Shown one piece after another: positions 56,311 through 64,000 of a stretch of DNA of 64,000 nt. The notes under the pieces are model-generated. The model was not told where the DNA came from. It worked only from the letters and a program-made list of their open reading frames with translations, and made no database searches. The DNA lies in NCBI GenBank assembly GCA_023014485.1, contig JAJOZX010009471.1:105426-169425 (forward strand), read 5' to 3'. Origin of the DNA: Bathynomus jamesi. Lineage: Eukaryota > Arthropoda > Malacostraca > Isopoda > Cirolanidae. Within the stretch, counting starts at the first letter, position 1, and each line of letters starts with the position of its first letter. Both the position numbers and the translations under genes were made by a program.

Positions 56311-57480
56311 TGATTTTTTACTCTCATGCATATAACGAATTTTTCCAGTCTGATTTATAAAAATTTTATGTACATTGATAATACAACCTTAATAGTAAAC
56401 TTGTGTATAGTTTAAGTACAGGGTTTGCAATATTATCAATGTAACACACAGGCGTTTTTACTCCCACTGAGAAAGGAAAAGCTTATGGGAGAGGATTTAT
56501 CAAATATCATAGTTTCTCTCGAAGAAGGAGGGATCCTTTCCTCTGTTTCTCCCTTCCCTCCCGCCCCTTAACATTAGTGAAGTAATTGAGTTGATTGGTT
56601 GTATCCATTGGATCATTATATGAAATATTTTCTGTAGAGTTTTGGAAAACTATTTTGTATTTTCTTTTCACGTACAGTTTTCGCTAATTAGTTTCCCGTG
56701 TTTTGGGGTTATCGATGTATTGCTATATTATTCAGCTTTTGTTCTTCTAATTTGGTTATTCCATCTCCTTTTTTAAGTACTGTATATTTCAAGTAGCATT
56801 ATACCTTATCAGTACATTTTTGGATGTTTCTGGCAGATGGCATGTAAAAGAGTTTAATTTTCTTGTGTCTGGGTTATAGGAATGGCAGTTCCTGGACAAA
56901 TTTCCTTAACCATTTATTGTTCATTTTGCGCCTAACTTAACCTAACCTAACCTAAGCGTAGCCGCCGCTTACAAGTACATATAAAACACGGAGAGTTAAA
57001 TAATATGTACTGCGTTCCAAATACCTAAAACTTTATCGCTGTATTAATTTTTTCTAACCTATCATATTTGGAGTTACAGTCAACTTCTAATTTATTTCTG
57101 AGCCTATTTAAATATAATTTCCTGATGATTATTTTTATATAATTTTTATATAATTCTTTTCCGAAGACTTTTGATTTTTAAATATGAAAAAAAAACAAAA
57201 ACACACTCGCAATGGTTTTATGTACCAAAAGTAAAATATTATGCAGCAGAAAGATGTACCGCACCTTCTCTTCATATGTAGAGTTTTTATGAGCCGAACG
57301 AAAGCTGAGGTGAATCTGTTAAGTTTTACAGGGTTCTCGTAAAATTGTCTTAAATAAAATGTATTAAATATTCATATAACATCCTAGGTTTTTCATTCTC
57401 GAAAAGATTATGCAGCGCATAACTGCCGTAAAAATTACTTTAAAAGTCAACTACAACGTACCGGGTGTTCAGAAATTACT
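56311..57480. other. LGR2 intron, unassigned
   Basis: AT-rich intron sequence. AACTTAACCTAACCTAACC near 56935-56955. No gene recognised. Confidence 0.5.
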
Positions 57481-57516
57481 ATGCAATTCATGGTGTGCAT
57501 ATTATATTACTATGGG

Positions 57517-57517
<1 letters not shown>

Positions 57518-57587
<70 letters not shown>
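57518..57587. repeat. (TA)n microsatellite
   Basis: About 33 TA units directly abutting the left end of the palindromic element at 57588. Confidence 0.95.
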
Positions 57588-57590
<3 letters not shown>

Positions 57591-57965
57591 GGTGGCGGAA
57601 AAGTCGCGCATTATAGGAATTTTCAGTGTTAACTATAATATATTATTTTTTCTTTTAGGTAAGGAATGGCTGCGAAATTAACAATAGACGAGAGAGTGAG
57701 CTCGGTTTTAATGTATGGAATACCAGGTACAACAAATCGATGAATCGGTACAGAATTTAAATTCTGTACAACAAATTGACGAATCGGTACAGAATTTAAA
57801 TTCTGTACCGATTTATCGATTTGTTGTACCTGGTATTCCACACATTAAAACCGAGCTCACCTTCTCGTCTATTGTTAATTTCGCAGCCATCCCCTACCTA
57901 AAAGAAAAAAAAAAATTATAATCAACACTGAAAATTCCTATGATGCGCGACTTTTGCGCCACCAT
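57588..57965. mobile_element. Palindromic mariner-type element made from two 5' ends
   Basis: Ends CAGGGTGGCGGAAAAGTCGC and the inverse at 57965 (CATGGTGGCGCAAAAGTCGC). Both arms contain the same start of a transposase gene: on the left ATGGCTGCGAAATTAACAAT reads MAAKLTIDERVSSVLMYG; the right arm carries the same start inverted. The centre has tandem copies of GAATCGGTACAGAATTTAAA. So it is an inverted duplication of a 5' end, not an internal deletion. Confidence 0.9.
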
Positions 57966-57989
57966 GTATATAACCTTTGGTTAACTTCC

Positions 57990-58115
57990 GCCCGAATTGT
58001 TCATTCTGACGAAGGTCAAGCTTTTCACTCCACCTTAGACCTACAGTTTAACGTGGAATCCGAACCACGCCCCATCAGCAGCCCAGCGTCTTAACCACTA
58101 GGCCACCTAGGTTAC
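57990..58115 (-). repeat. tRNA-derived SINE head
   Basis: On the minus strand GGCCTAGTGGTTAAGACGC is an A box and GTGGTTCGGATTCCACG a B box arm with a paired T-stem. Downstream the body CTGTAGGTCTAAGG occurs also near 59762. Confidence 0.7.
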
Positions 58116-58156
58116 CCATTTATCTACCAACCACTTTCTTTATTGTGTGGAAGGAT

Positions 58157-58253
58157 GAACAGCTGGGTTTTGCTACGCGCCGGCTGCCGTCGGGTCTCGA
58201 ACCCGGGGCCGATGGATTCGTAGTCAGCGACGCTAACCACTACACCACCGAGG
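58157..58253 (-). repeat. Second tRNA-like SINE head
   Basis: On the minus strand GGTGTAGTGGTTAGCGTCGC (A box), CTGACTACGAATC (anticodon-arm-like) and CGGGTTCGAGACCCG (perfect T-arm). The acceptor stem does not close, so a SINE or tRNA pseudogene rather than a tRNA gene. Confidence 0.7.
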
Positions 58254-58256
58254 TGC

Positions 58257-58257
<1 letters not shown>

Positions 58258-58299
<42 letters not shown>
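58258..58299. repeat. (TA)n microsatellite
   Basis: (TA)n between the tRNA-like unit and the palindrome. Confidence 0.95.
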
Positions 58300-58301
<2 letters not shown>

Positions 58302-58550
58302 TAAAGAACGACGCTTGTATAGGAGAACATTCCGCGCAAGATAAGAAGAGAGAACGAACAAATGAATGAAAAAATGAGGTAACCACCCGGGAATCGAACC
58401 CAGCATCTTCCGATTGCCGGTCAGATATGATAACCGGCAATCGGAAGCTCCCGGGTTCGATTCCCGGGTGGTTACCTCATTTTTTCATTTGTTCGTTCTC
58501 TCTTCTCATCTTGCGCGGAATGTTCTCCTATACAAGCGTCGTTCTTTACG
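58300..58550. repeat. Palindrome of a tRNA-like 3' half and tail
   Basis: Two arms of about 120 bp pair almost fully around a spacer near 58422-58430. Each arm contains the T-arm CCGGGTTCGATTCCCGG (the left one diverged), the acceptor-like GGTGGTTACC and the tail with CATCTTGCGCGGAA and TACAAGCGTCGTTCTTTACG. A single copy of the tail is at 43598-43700. Confidence 0.88.
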
Positions 58551-58559
58551 TTATTTATA

Positions 58560-59449
58560 CTGCGTGTTCTTTGCAGTTGAAATGTGTATATATATATATA
58601 TCATGGATTGCAGTAATTTCTGAACACCGATATATGTATCCATTTACACTTTTCTGGATCAGATTTTGGGACTTTTCCTTTAAGCATTGGTGGTCATGAG
58701 TAAAGTACTTAAATTTTAAAACATGCCAGTCCAATTTTTTTGCCTTGTATTATTATCAATGTCAGCTTTTGTTTTGGAATGTATGCTCGAACCCAGTCTG
58801 CTAACCCGTCTTCACGGTTTTCTAGCTAACGTCCTTAATTATCTCTTCTTGTTTTTATAATGTTTGAGTAAAAGCCGCGTGTAACTATAATATTCATACA
58901 TTAATTGTTTATTGTCTTCTCGCGATTTACATTTAAAAAGGTCAGACCTCGAGACTCCCTCGTTTGAAAATTTACGTTATTTTACCGTATTACGGTCGGA
59001 AATAAAGTGAGGGGAAAATTCCCATTAAAATGTTTATATGTGCACGTATATAATATTTTATGTTATAGTTAGAGTGAAAGCGTCTTCGGAGTCAGAGTTT
59101 AACGGGATTACTGTAGCTGTTCTCTTCCGATTCATACCGTCTTCCTAAAAATACTATTTCCTATTAGCTTTTCCTGCACTTGTCTTCAAACACGTTTCCT
59201 ACGTGTCTCTTTTAGTTCATTAATGTTTTTGTAAATAAATTATTGTAAGTTATACTAATAATACCCAAAAGAAACTAGATCAAAATAAAAGTAGTTAGCG
59301 AGCGAAAGTACGCTTATGAAACGTTTCGAAACGTTTAGAAATTTAATAAATAAGCTCTCATTGTTTGAAGGGTTAGTAATAATGGCAAATGAAGAAATAA
59401 GAATAGAGAACAAACAGTATGGCAAACTAAGGTGAGCTTCGTTCCTTAC
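58560..59449. other. LGR2 intron, unassigned
   Basis: Begins with SINE tail (GCGTGTTCTTTGCAGTTGAA, as at 43672) and a short (TA)n; the rest is AT-rich without motif. Confidence 0.5.
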
Positions 59450-59593
59450 AGTACTTGAAGATTTGACAGACCAGTGAAGGACTCCTCTCTGATTTCTTTG
59501 ATCAGGTTGTTCTGTAGAAGGAGGTCTTGCAACTCATTCACTTGCCGGAAGGTCAGGTCGATTATATCTTCAATTCTGTTGTTGCTTAAATCC
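59450..59593 (-). CDS. rk: LGR2 exon: two leucine-rich repeats
   Basis: 144 bp, two 24-residue LRRs: DLSNNRIEDIIDLTFRQVN then ELQDLLLQNNLIKEIREES and FTGLSNLQVL. Acceptor TTCGGCAG before 59593, donor GTAAGGAAC after 59450. The first base completes a Leu codon of the previous, unseen exon; the last two bases CT join G of the next exon to Leu. This is the first receptor exon in the window; further LRR exons and the signal peptide lie beyond 64000 or in unrecognised sequence upstream. Confidence 0.93.
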
Positions 59594-59604
59594 CTGCCGA
59601 ACAT

Positions 59605-59610
59605 TAAATA

Positions 59611-59642
<32 letters not shown>
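59605..59642. repeat. (TA)n(CA)n microsatellite
   Basis: About 12 TA and 6 CA units, next to the LRR exon acceptor. Confidence 0.95.
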
Positions 59643-59643
<1 letters not shown>

Positions 59644-59759
59644 GTTGTGTGAACATGTAAGTGAAACCATCCATTACAATCGATTTGTGTGGCTGACTAG
59701 AGAATAATAATAATGATGGGATTGTTTAACTTCCTTCGAAACATCTAAGGTTATATGAC

Positions 59760-60055
59760 AGAGGGGACCTACAGCTTTACGTGGGATCCGAAATACGGGT
59801 CGCTACATCGTCTGAACGAGGAGGACGGTCTCCGATCCAACTACTATCCGACCTATTGTCGCTTAACTTTGCTGATCAACGGGAAGCGGGGTTACGACAT
59901 TAGCTACGACGTATGTTTTGTAACTACATGCGACAAACCGTTTGCATATGTGGCAACACTATCCTCCGATTCGAAAACAGTTTACGCATCTATAATCGCA
60001 CACAGAAACCTTAATGCGCTCAGTTGTGAAAAGGAGGTCGCGCGAAAGTAAGTGA
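59760..60055. repeat. SINE-like repeat with an open frame
   Basis: Shares GACCTACAG.TTTACGTGG-type sequence with the tRNA-SINE at 58035-58060 and ATACGGGTC, ATCGTCTGAACG, GAGGAC with 40210-40245. The 98-codon open frame at 59755-60051 on the plus strand has no known domain and opposite orientation to the tRNA head, so I do not call a gene. Confidence 0.5.
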
Positions 60056-60220
60056 CCCATTTATGTATCGTCAAATTTATCGTCATAAATTATACATGCG
60101 AAAACTATTTTCGAAGGGTTGGATAGTGTTGCCAGATATGCAAAAGGTTTGTCATATGCGGGTAAAAAACATTCTCCAATTGATGGGTTCACTTATTTTT
60201 TCGTACAACTGTATATTTAT

Positions 60221-60545
60221 GTAGGAGTCGCTCCTGACGAAGAAGTAGAGTTGGAGAGCATCACGCTCTGCTAGAAGACACACGCCCCAAGTAGTTCACC
60301 CTTGAAAAACGAAGTTGGTTTACAAGGTACAAAGACAATCTTCCATACTTTGGCTCAAAGTATCCGCACCGAGTTCTCTCCGAGCTCAATGCGTGCATAT
60401 TTTGAACATGAGTATGCGTAACTGTGAGATTGTTTTTGCGTCTTGTAAACTCCAGTTCCTCTTTCCAAGGATGGACTACTTCTGTCGCAACTTGATGCTC
60501 TCCAAGATTGCTTCTTCGTTAGGAGCGACTCTTACAGAAGCAAGC
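60221..60545. repeat. Inverted-repeat element, GTAGGAGTCGCTCC type
   Basis: GGAGTCGCTCCTGACGAAGA and TTGGAGAGCATCA at the left pair with the inverse at 60478-60540. Total about 320 bp. Likely an old MITE; flanking duplications not identified. Confidence 0.75.
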
Positions 60546-60651
60546 ACCTACCCCAGGTAGAGAGGCGAGGACAAAGACAGTTATTGGACTGTGGTTACTT
60601 GCAGCCTCCAATCATTGTCTAAGTCCCAGCGTTTAAAGGTATCTTTCTTTC

Positions 60652-60654
<3 letters not shown>

Positions 60655-60725
<71 letters not shown>

Positions 60726-60728
60726 ATA
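60655..60728. repeat. (TA)n microsatellite
   Basis: About 35 TA units directly abutting the left end of the Tc1 element. Confidence 0.95.
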
Positions 60729-62282
60729 CAGTGGCGCTCATAAGTACTCGTATAGAGAAATGTTTCACTTATATTGGTACTGATCTTTTGTACCATGCAT
60801 ACAATAGTTATCAAAAGTAAAAAAAATAGTTCAACTCCAACATATAATGTAAAACATCAAAGAATTTAAGGAAATAAAAAAGTTAAAATGCAAAAGTTTT
60901 CATACATTTATTTATAAAATTATTTAATACTTTGTCCACCGTTTGCTTGAATGACTAAGAATTCATTTTGGGTATTTTTTTTCAAGTTTTCGACATCACT
61001 CAGTAGAAATTTCAGCCCATTCTTATGGAAAAAATTGTTGCACTCCATTCAGATTCGAAGGATTTCGCTTGTGGACAGCTTTTTTCAAATGAAACCTTAA
61101 ATTCTCGATTAAATTGAGATCTGGGCTTTGACTGGGCCACTCGACAAGCTTGAAATTTTTTTTATTGAAGCCACTTCATGGTGCTCTTACTTTTATGTTT
61201 TGGATCATTATCTTGTTGCAGTACCCAACTGCGACCCATTCGCAACTCCCAAACTGAAAGCAATACATTTTCTTCTAAAATTTCCTGATATTTCTTTAAA
61301 TTCAAGATTCCATTGATGACAACAAGCTTTCCTGGACCAGAAGCACTAAAGCATTCCACAGAAGGAAACTACCACCACCACCACCACCATGTTTAACCGT
61401 ACGAAGGAGGTTTTTTCCTCGAATGCAGTATTTTGATTTTCACCAAACATACCGTTGTTCGTTCTTCCCGAATAACTCAATTTTGATCTCTTCTGTCCAC
61501 AGAACTTTCTTTCAGAGTGTAAATACATAATTTTGATGATCCTTGGCGTACTTTAAGCGAGCTTCTTTGTGCGTTTTTTGGAGCAGAGGTTTTCTTCGTG
61601 GAACTCTTCCATACGATGGTCGTACGACCATTCTTTCTCAATGTACGACGTACAGTAGAGGAGAGCGATCTTAGTCTTAATGTTTTCCAAATATCACCTG
61701 CAGTCACTGATGTAATCGAAGCAGCCATTCCTTCAATCCGTCTAGCTGTACGTTCTGAAATCTTGCAAGGTTGTCCACACCTTGGTACAGTTTTGATTGT
61801 TCCAAAGCATTTCCATTTCTTTATAACTACAGCAACAGTTATAAATGGAATTCGAAGTTCTATTCCTATCTTCCTATAACTCTTTCCAGACTCTTGTGCA
61901 GCAATAACTGATCTCTTAAGATCTGTAGACAGCTCTTTACCACGACGACCCATTGCTTACAATCATCAGTTTTCCATGAAGATTCAGAGAAAATTCTAGG
62001 ATTCAGAATTGCCAACAGTTTCTAATCAATAAACAGCCAACTACTGATAAATATTTTAAATTCTTCAAGCTTAAGGCACAAAGTATTAAATAATTTTGTA
62101 AATAATGTACGAAAACTTTGGCATTTTAACTTTTTTTTTGTTTTCCTCAAATTTTATTATGTTTTACATTACATGTCAGAGTTGAACTAATTTTTTATTT
62201 GTTAAATTTTTCCAAACTATCTATGGCACAAAAGATAAGGACAAATATAAAAAATTTCTGTACAAATACTTACGAGCGCCAC

Positions 62283-62284
<2 letters not shown>
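60729..62284 (-). mobile_element. Tc1 element, nearly full length, long inverted repeats
   Basis: Ends CAGTGGCGCTCATAAGTACT and inverse (right: CAGTGGCGCTCGTAAGTATT), with TA borders. Inverted repeats run about 230 bp and contain AAAGTATTAAATAATTTT and TGCATTTTAAC / GGCATTTTAAC. 1556 bp, the size of a complete Tc1 element. Transposase on the minus strand. Confidence 0.93.
60985..61953 (-). pseudogene. Tc1 transposase (DD34E), frame-broken
   Basis: MGRRGKELSTDLKRSVIAAQ and SYRKIGIELRIPFITVAVVI give the N-terminal helix-turn-helix; then PRCGQPCKISERTARRIEG (GRPR-like motif and second helix-turn-helix). Catalytic part after frame changes near 61500 and 61370: [34 protein letters not shown], then a stop and another shift before [17 protein letters not shown]34E motifs of Tc1 are visible, the reading frame is not continuous. 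The start was chosen because it follows the arm and matches the MGRRGKEL start seen in relatives. Confidence 0.9.
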
Positions 62285-62287
<3 letters not shown>

Positions 62288-62313
<26 letters not shown>

Positions 62314-62349
62314 GAAAATTATTTCACGAAAGTAACACGTGGTTATTTT

Positions 62350-62392
<43 letters not shown>
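62288..62392. repeat. (TA)n arrays between two elements
   Basis: (TG)n(TA)n at 62285-62312 and (TA)n at 62355-62392, the latter touching the next element. Confidence 0.95.
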
Positions 62393-62395
<3 letters not shown>

Positions 62396-62795
62396 GGTGT
62401 CCCATAAGTCCGGCATCATAGGAGAAATTCATATTTTTCTATTTCTACAAACCATGATTCATATTTTTATCTTTCTACAGGCTATAATGTCTGTGAGCAA
62501 GGAAGAACGAATCCATATAATTGTACTCATAGATTTTTATCTTTGGGGCCACTTGAAAGCGCTGGTATACGCAAAGAAAATTAGGAGTGTTGAACATTTG
62601 CGGCAGCGCATTATTGGAGCATGTAACACCATTACTCCTGACATCATTCACCGTGTGCTTGCTGACTGGGTATCACGTCTGAATTTGTGTATTGAAAACA
62701 ATAGTGGACATATTGAGCACGTTCTGTAAATAAAAGCTTTTGTTTTGCCTTTTTTTATTGTTTTTCCTATGATGCCGGATTTATGGGACACCCTG
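62393..62795 (+). mobile_element. Mariner-type (DD41D-like) internally deleted element
   Basis: Ends CAGGGTGTCCCATAAGTCCG and inverse, TA borders and (TA)n at both sides. The inside fuses the start MSVSKEERIHIIVLID to the C-terminus FYLWGHLKALVYAKKIRSVE and ENNSGHIEHVL, so the catalytic core is deleted. Confidence 0.92.
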
Positions 62796-63242
62796 TGTAT
62801 ATATATGTATATATATATATATAACACTGAGGTGGAGAAGTTTGTGAATCTGGTATTTCATTCTACAAATAACGATATGAATACAGTAAAGCAATTTTAC
62901 AGATTATAAATCATTCTTTGTCGAAACATTACAACATTATGAATGTTATTGAAAGAAAACCTCTTAAACAGGATTTAATTATACTTTAAAGTACCTTAGT
63001 CAAGTTTTAGAAAAAATGTACTTGATCATTCCATCCAATTTTTTCTTGTTCAATGTATAATGAAGTTTTTAGTCGGCCATTTTTTTTCCATGGATTTGTC
63101 AATTTTCTTTGGTAAATATATGAAATAAAACGTTTTAATGTTGGTAAAGGTCAACGTTTTACTCGATAAAATAATGGTCCCAATTTGCTCATTGATGAAC
63201 TTTATTTAGTAACAAGCTTCCTACTTCCAGGTATGGTACATG
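62796..63242. other. AT-rich stretch, unassigned
   Basis: Short (TA)n at 62796-62822; no gene recognised. Confidence 0.5.
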
Positions 63243-63580
63243 GCTGCAAGGGGCACTATTCTGATGGAGTAAATCATTACATTATACAAAGAAGGCTACA
63301 TGAAAAGGGAAGTTAGTGCAAACACGATTTTTGAAACGCGTGTTCAAAAACTAATCAAGAAATACAGTGAAATTAGGCCTAATGATGGAGAGAGGAGGCT
63401 TAAAAGACCATCAAAGATTCCAGAATCTGTTAATAAATACATAAGTATTAGATCATTGAGAGAGATATAAATCTAGCAGCTGCCTCTCTCCAGAAATGCT
63501 ATGAAGTACTGGTGTCGAAGTTGACTCATCCACATTCAAACAAACTGCGTCAGGAAGGGATAAAAGGATGTGTTGCAATG
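63243..63580 (+). pseudogene. Tc1-like transposase N-terminal piece
   Basis: Frames give LYKEGYMKREVSANTIFET, LIKKYSEIRPNDGERRLKR and TGVEVDSSTFKQTAS, a Tc1-type helix-turn-helix region with the RxKRPSKI-like hinge. Several stops. It points toward a related piece on the minus strand at 63586-63930. Confidence 0.65.
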
Positions 63581-63585
63581 GGGTT

Positions 63586-63930
63586 TCAACAAATGTTAAT
63601 CTTCCTGTTTATTCCCTTTATGAATAGAGAGATTCTTTTTACTGTAACACACCCTTTTAACCTTTTCTGACGTAGTTTATATCCGACCGTGGATGGGTCA
63701 ACTTTGATATCAGTAGTTTCTTGTATTTCTGCATCAAGACAGGTGCTGGGTTTACGTCTGTCTCGGGTAATCTGATAATCCTCCAGGTCTGTTTTATTCT
63801 GAGTGGTCTCAATTTCTCCGTATTTCTTAATTATCTTCTTAACACCTGTTTTAGGAAACTTCATGTTTTCGCTAATTTCCCTTTGATGGTATCCTCTTTT
63901 GTATGATTTTATTAAATTAGGTTACTTCAT
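63586..63930 (-). pseudogene. Tc1-like transposase N-terminal piece, opposite strand
   Basis: SYKRGYHQREISENMKFPKT, VKKIIKKYGEIETTQNK, TRDRRKPSTCLDAEIQE, IKVDPSTVGYKLRQKRLKGC: a Tc1 N-terminal helix-turn-helix pair with the hinge. Similar in order to the plus-strand piece next to it, so the two form an inverted pair. The catalytic domain is not in the window. Confidence 0.7.
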
Positions 63931-64000
63931 CATAGCAGAAACAGTCCATCTTGGAGTCTTATAAACCATACCTAGAAGTAGAAAAAAGCATCATTAAAGA

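Noticed and set aside
58157..58253. Functional tRNA-Arg gene
   Set aside because: The D-arm, anticodon-arm and T-arm are recognisable but the acceptor stem does not pair, so a SINE head is more likely.

Overview
The window looks like a piece of an arthropod genome, most probably insect; this is inferred, because no species marker gene is present. Supporting signs are an AT-rich sequence, scattered short (TTAGG)n tracts, long (TA)n, (GA)n and (CA)n microsatellites, a dense mix of BEL/Pao, CR1, hAT, Tc1/mariner and Merlin elements, and one host gene, an arthropod-type LGR2 receptor.

The only host protein-coding gene I can support lies on the minus strand between 59593 and 35103. It is the 3' part of a leucine-rich-repeat G-protein-coupled receptor that matches the bursicon receptor (LGR2, rickets of Drosophila). 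Seven exons can be joined with correct splice sites and phases: 59450-59593 and 52935-53006 (LRRs), 42451-42621 (last LRR and cysteine-rich hinge), 41933-42060 and 39266-39412 (hinge), 38939-39133 (TM1-TM2), 35103-37115 (TM3-TM7 and a long tail). The first exons, with the signal peptide and earlier LRRs, lie beyond 64000. The last exon carries four single-base frame breaks, at least three of them in short homopolymers; these look more like assembly errors than decay. Introns are filled with transposons.

The left half (1-34000) is almost entirely mobile DNA. 1 to about 4150 is a broken BEL/Pao LTR retrotransposon on the minus strand. 4288-10338 and 15585-18754 are two divergent members of one DNA transposon family with ends starting TAGGGYG, 8-bp target duplications and a DDE-like protein with unusual motifs; 30070-30362 is a short non-autonomous element with nearly the same ends. 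Between them sit a CR1-type LINE with an esterase-bearing ORF1 (about 10641-14832) and a hAT element (18780-20507). From 20.5 to 34 kb there are two LINE remnants, a Merlin element cut by a fold-back element, a Tc1/mariner-type element with DD41D spacing (41 residues between the last two catalytic residues), several hAT-type short elements and a set of palindromic elements that share one core sequence.

The right half (35-64 kb) holds the receptor exons, more DD41D-type and Tc1 elements, inverted repeats, tRNA-like SINE sequence and microsatellites. Several Tc1/mariner elements directly touch (TA)n arrays. The items most worth a second look are the TAGGGYG family, a 566-bp element whose ends are arrays of a 15-bp unit (two equal-length copies with target duplications), the modular palindromes with a common core and different arms, and palindromes made from the 5' end of a DD41D-type transposon.
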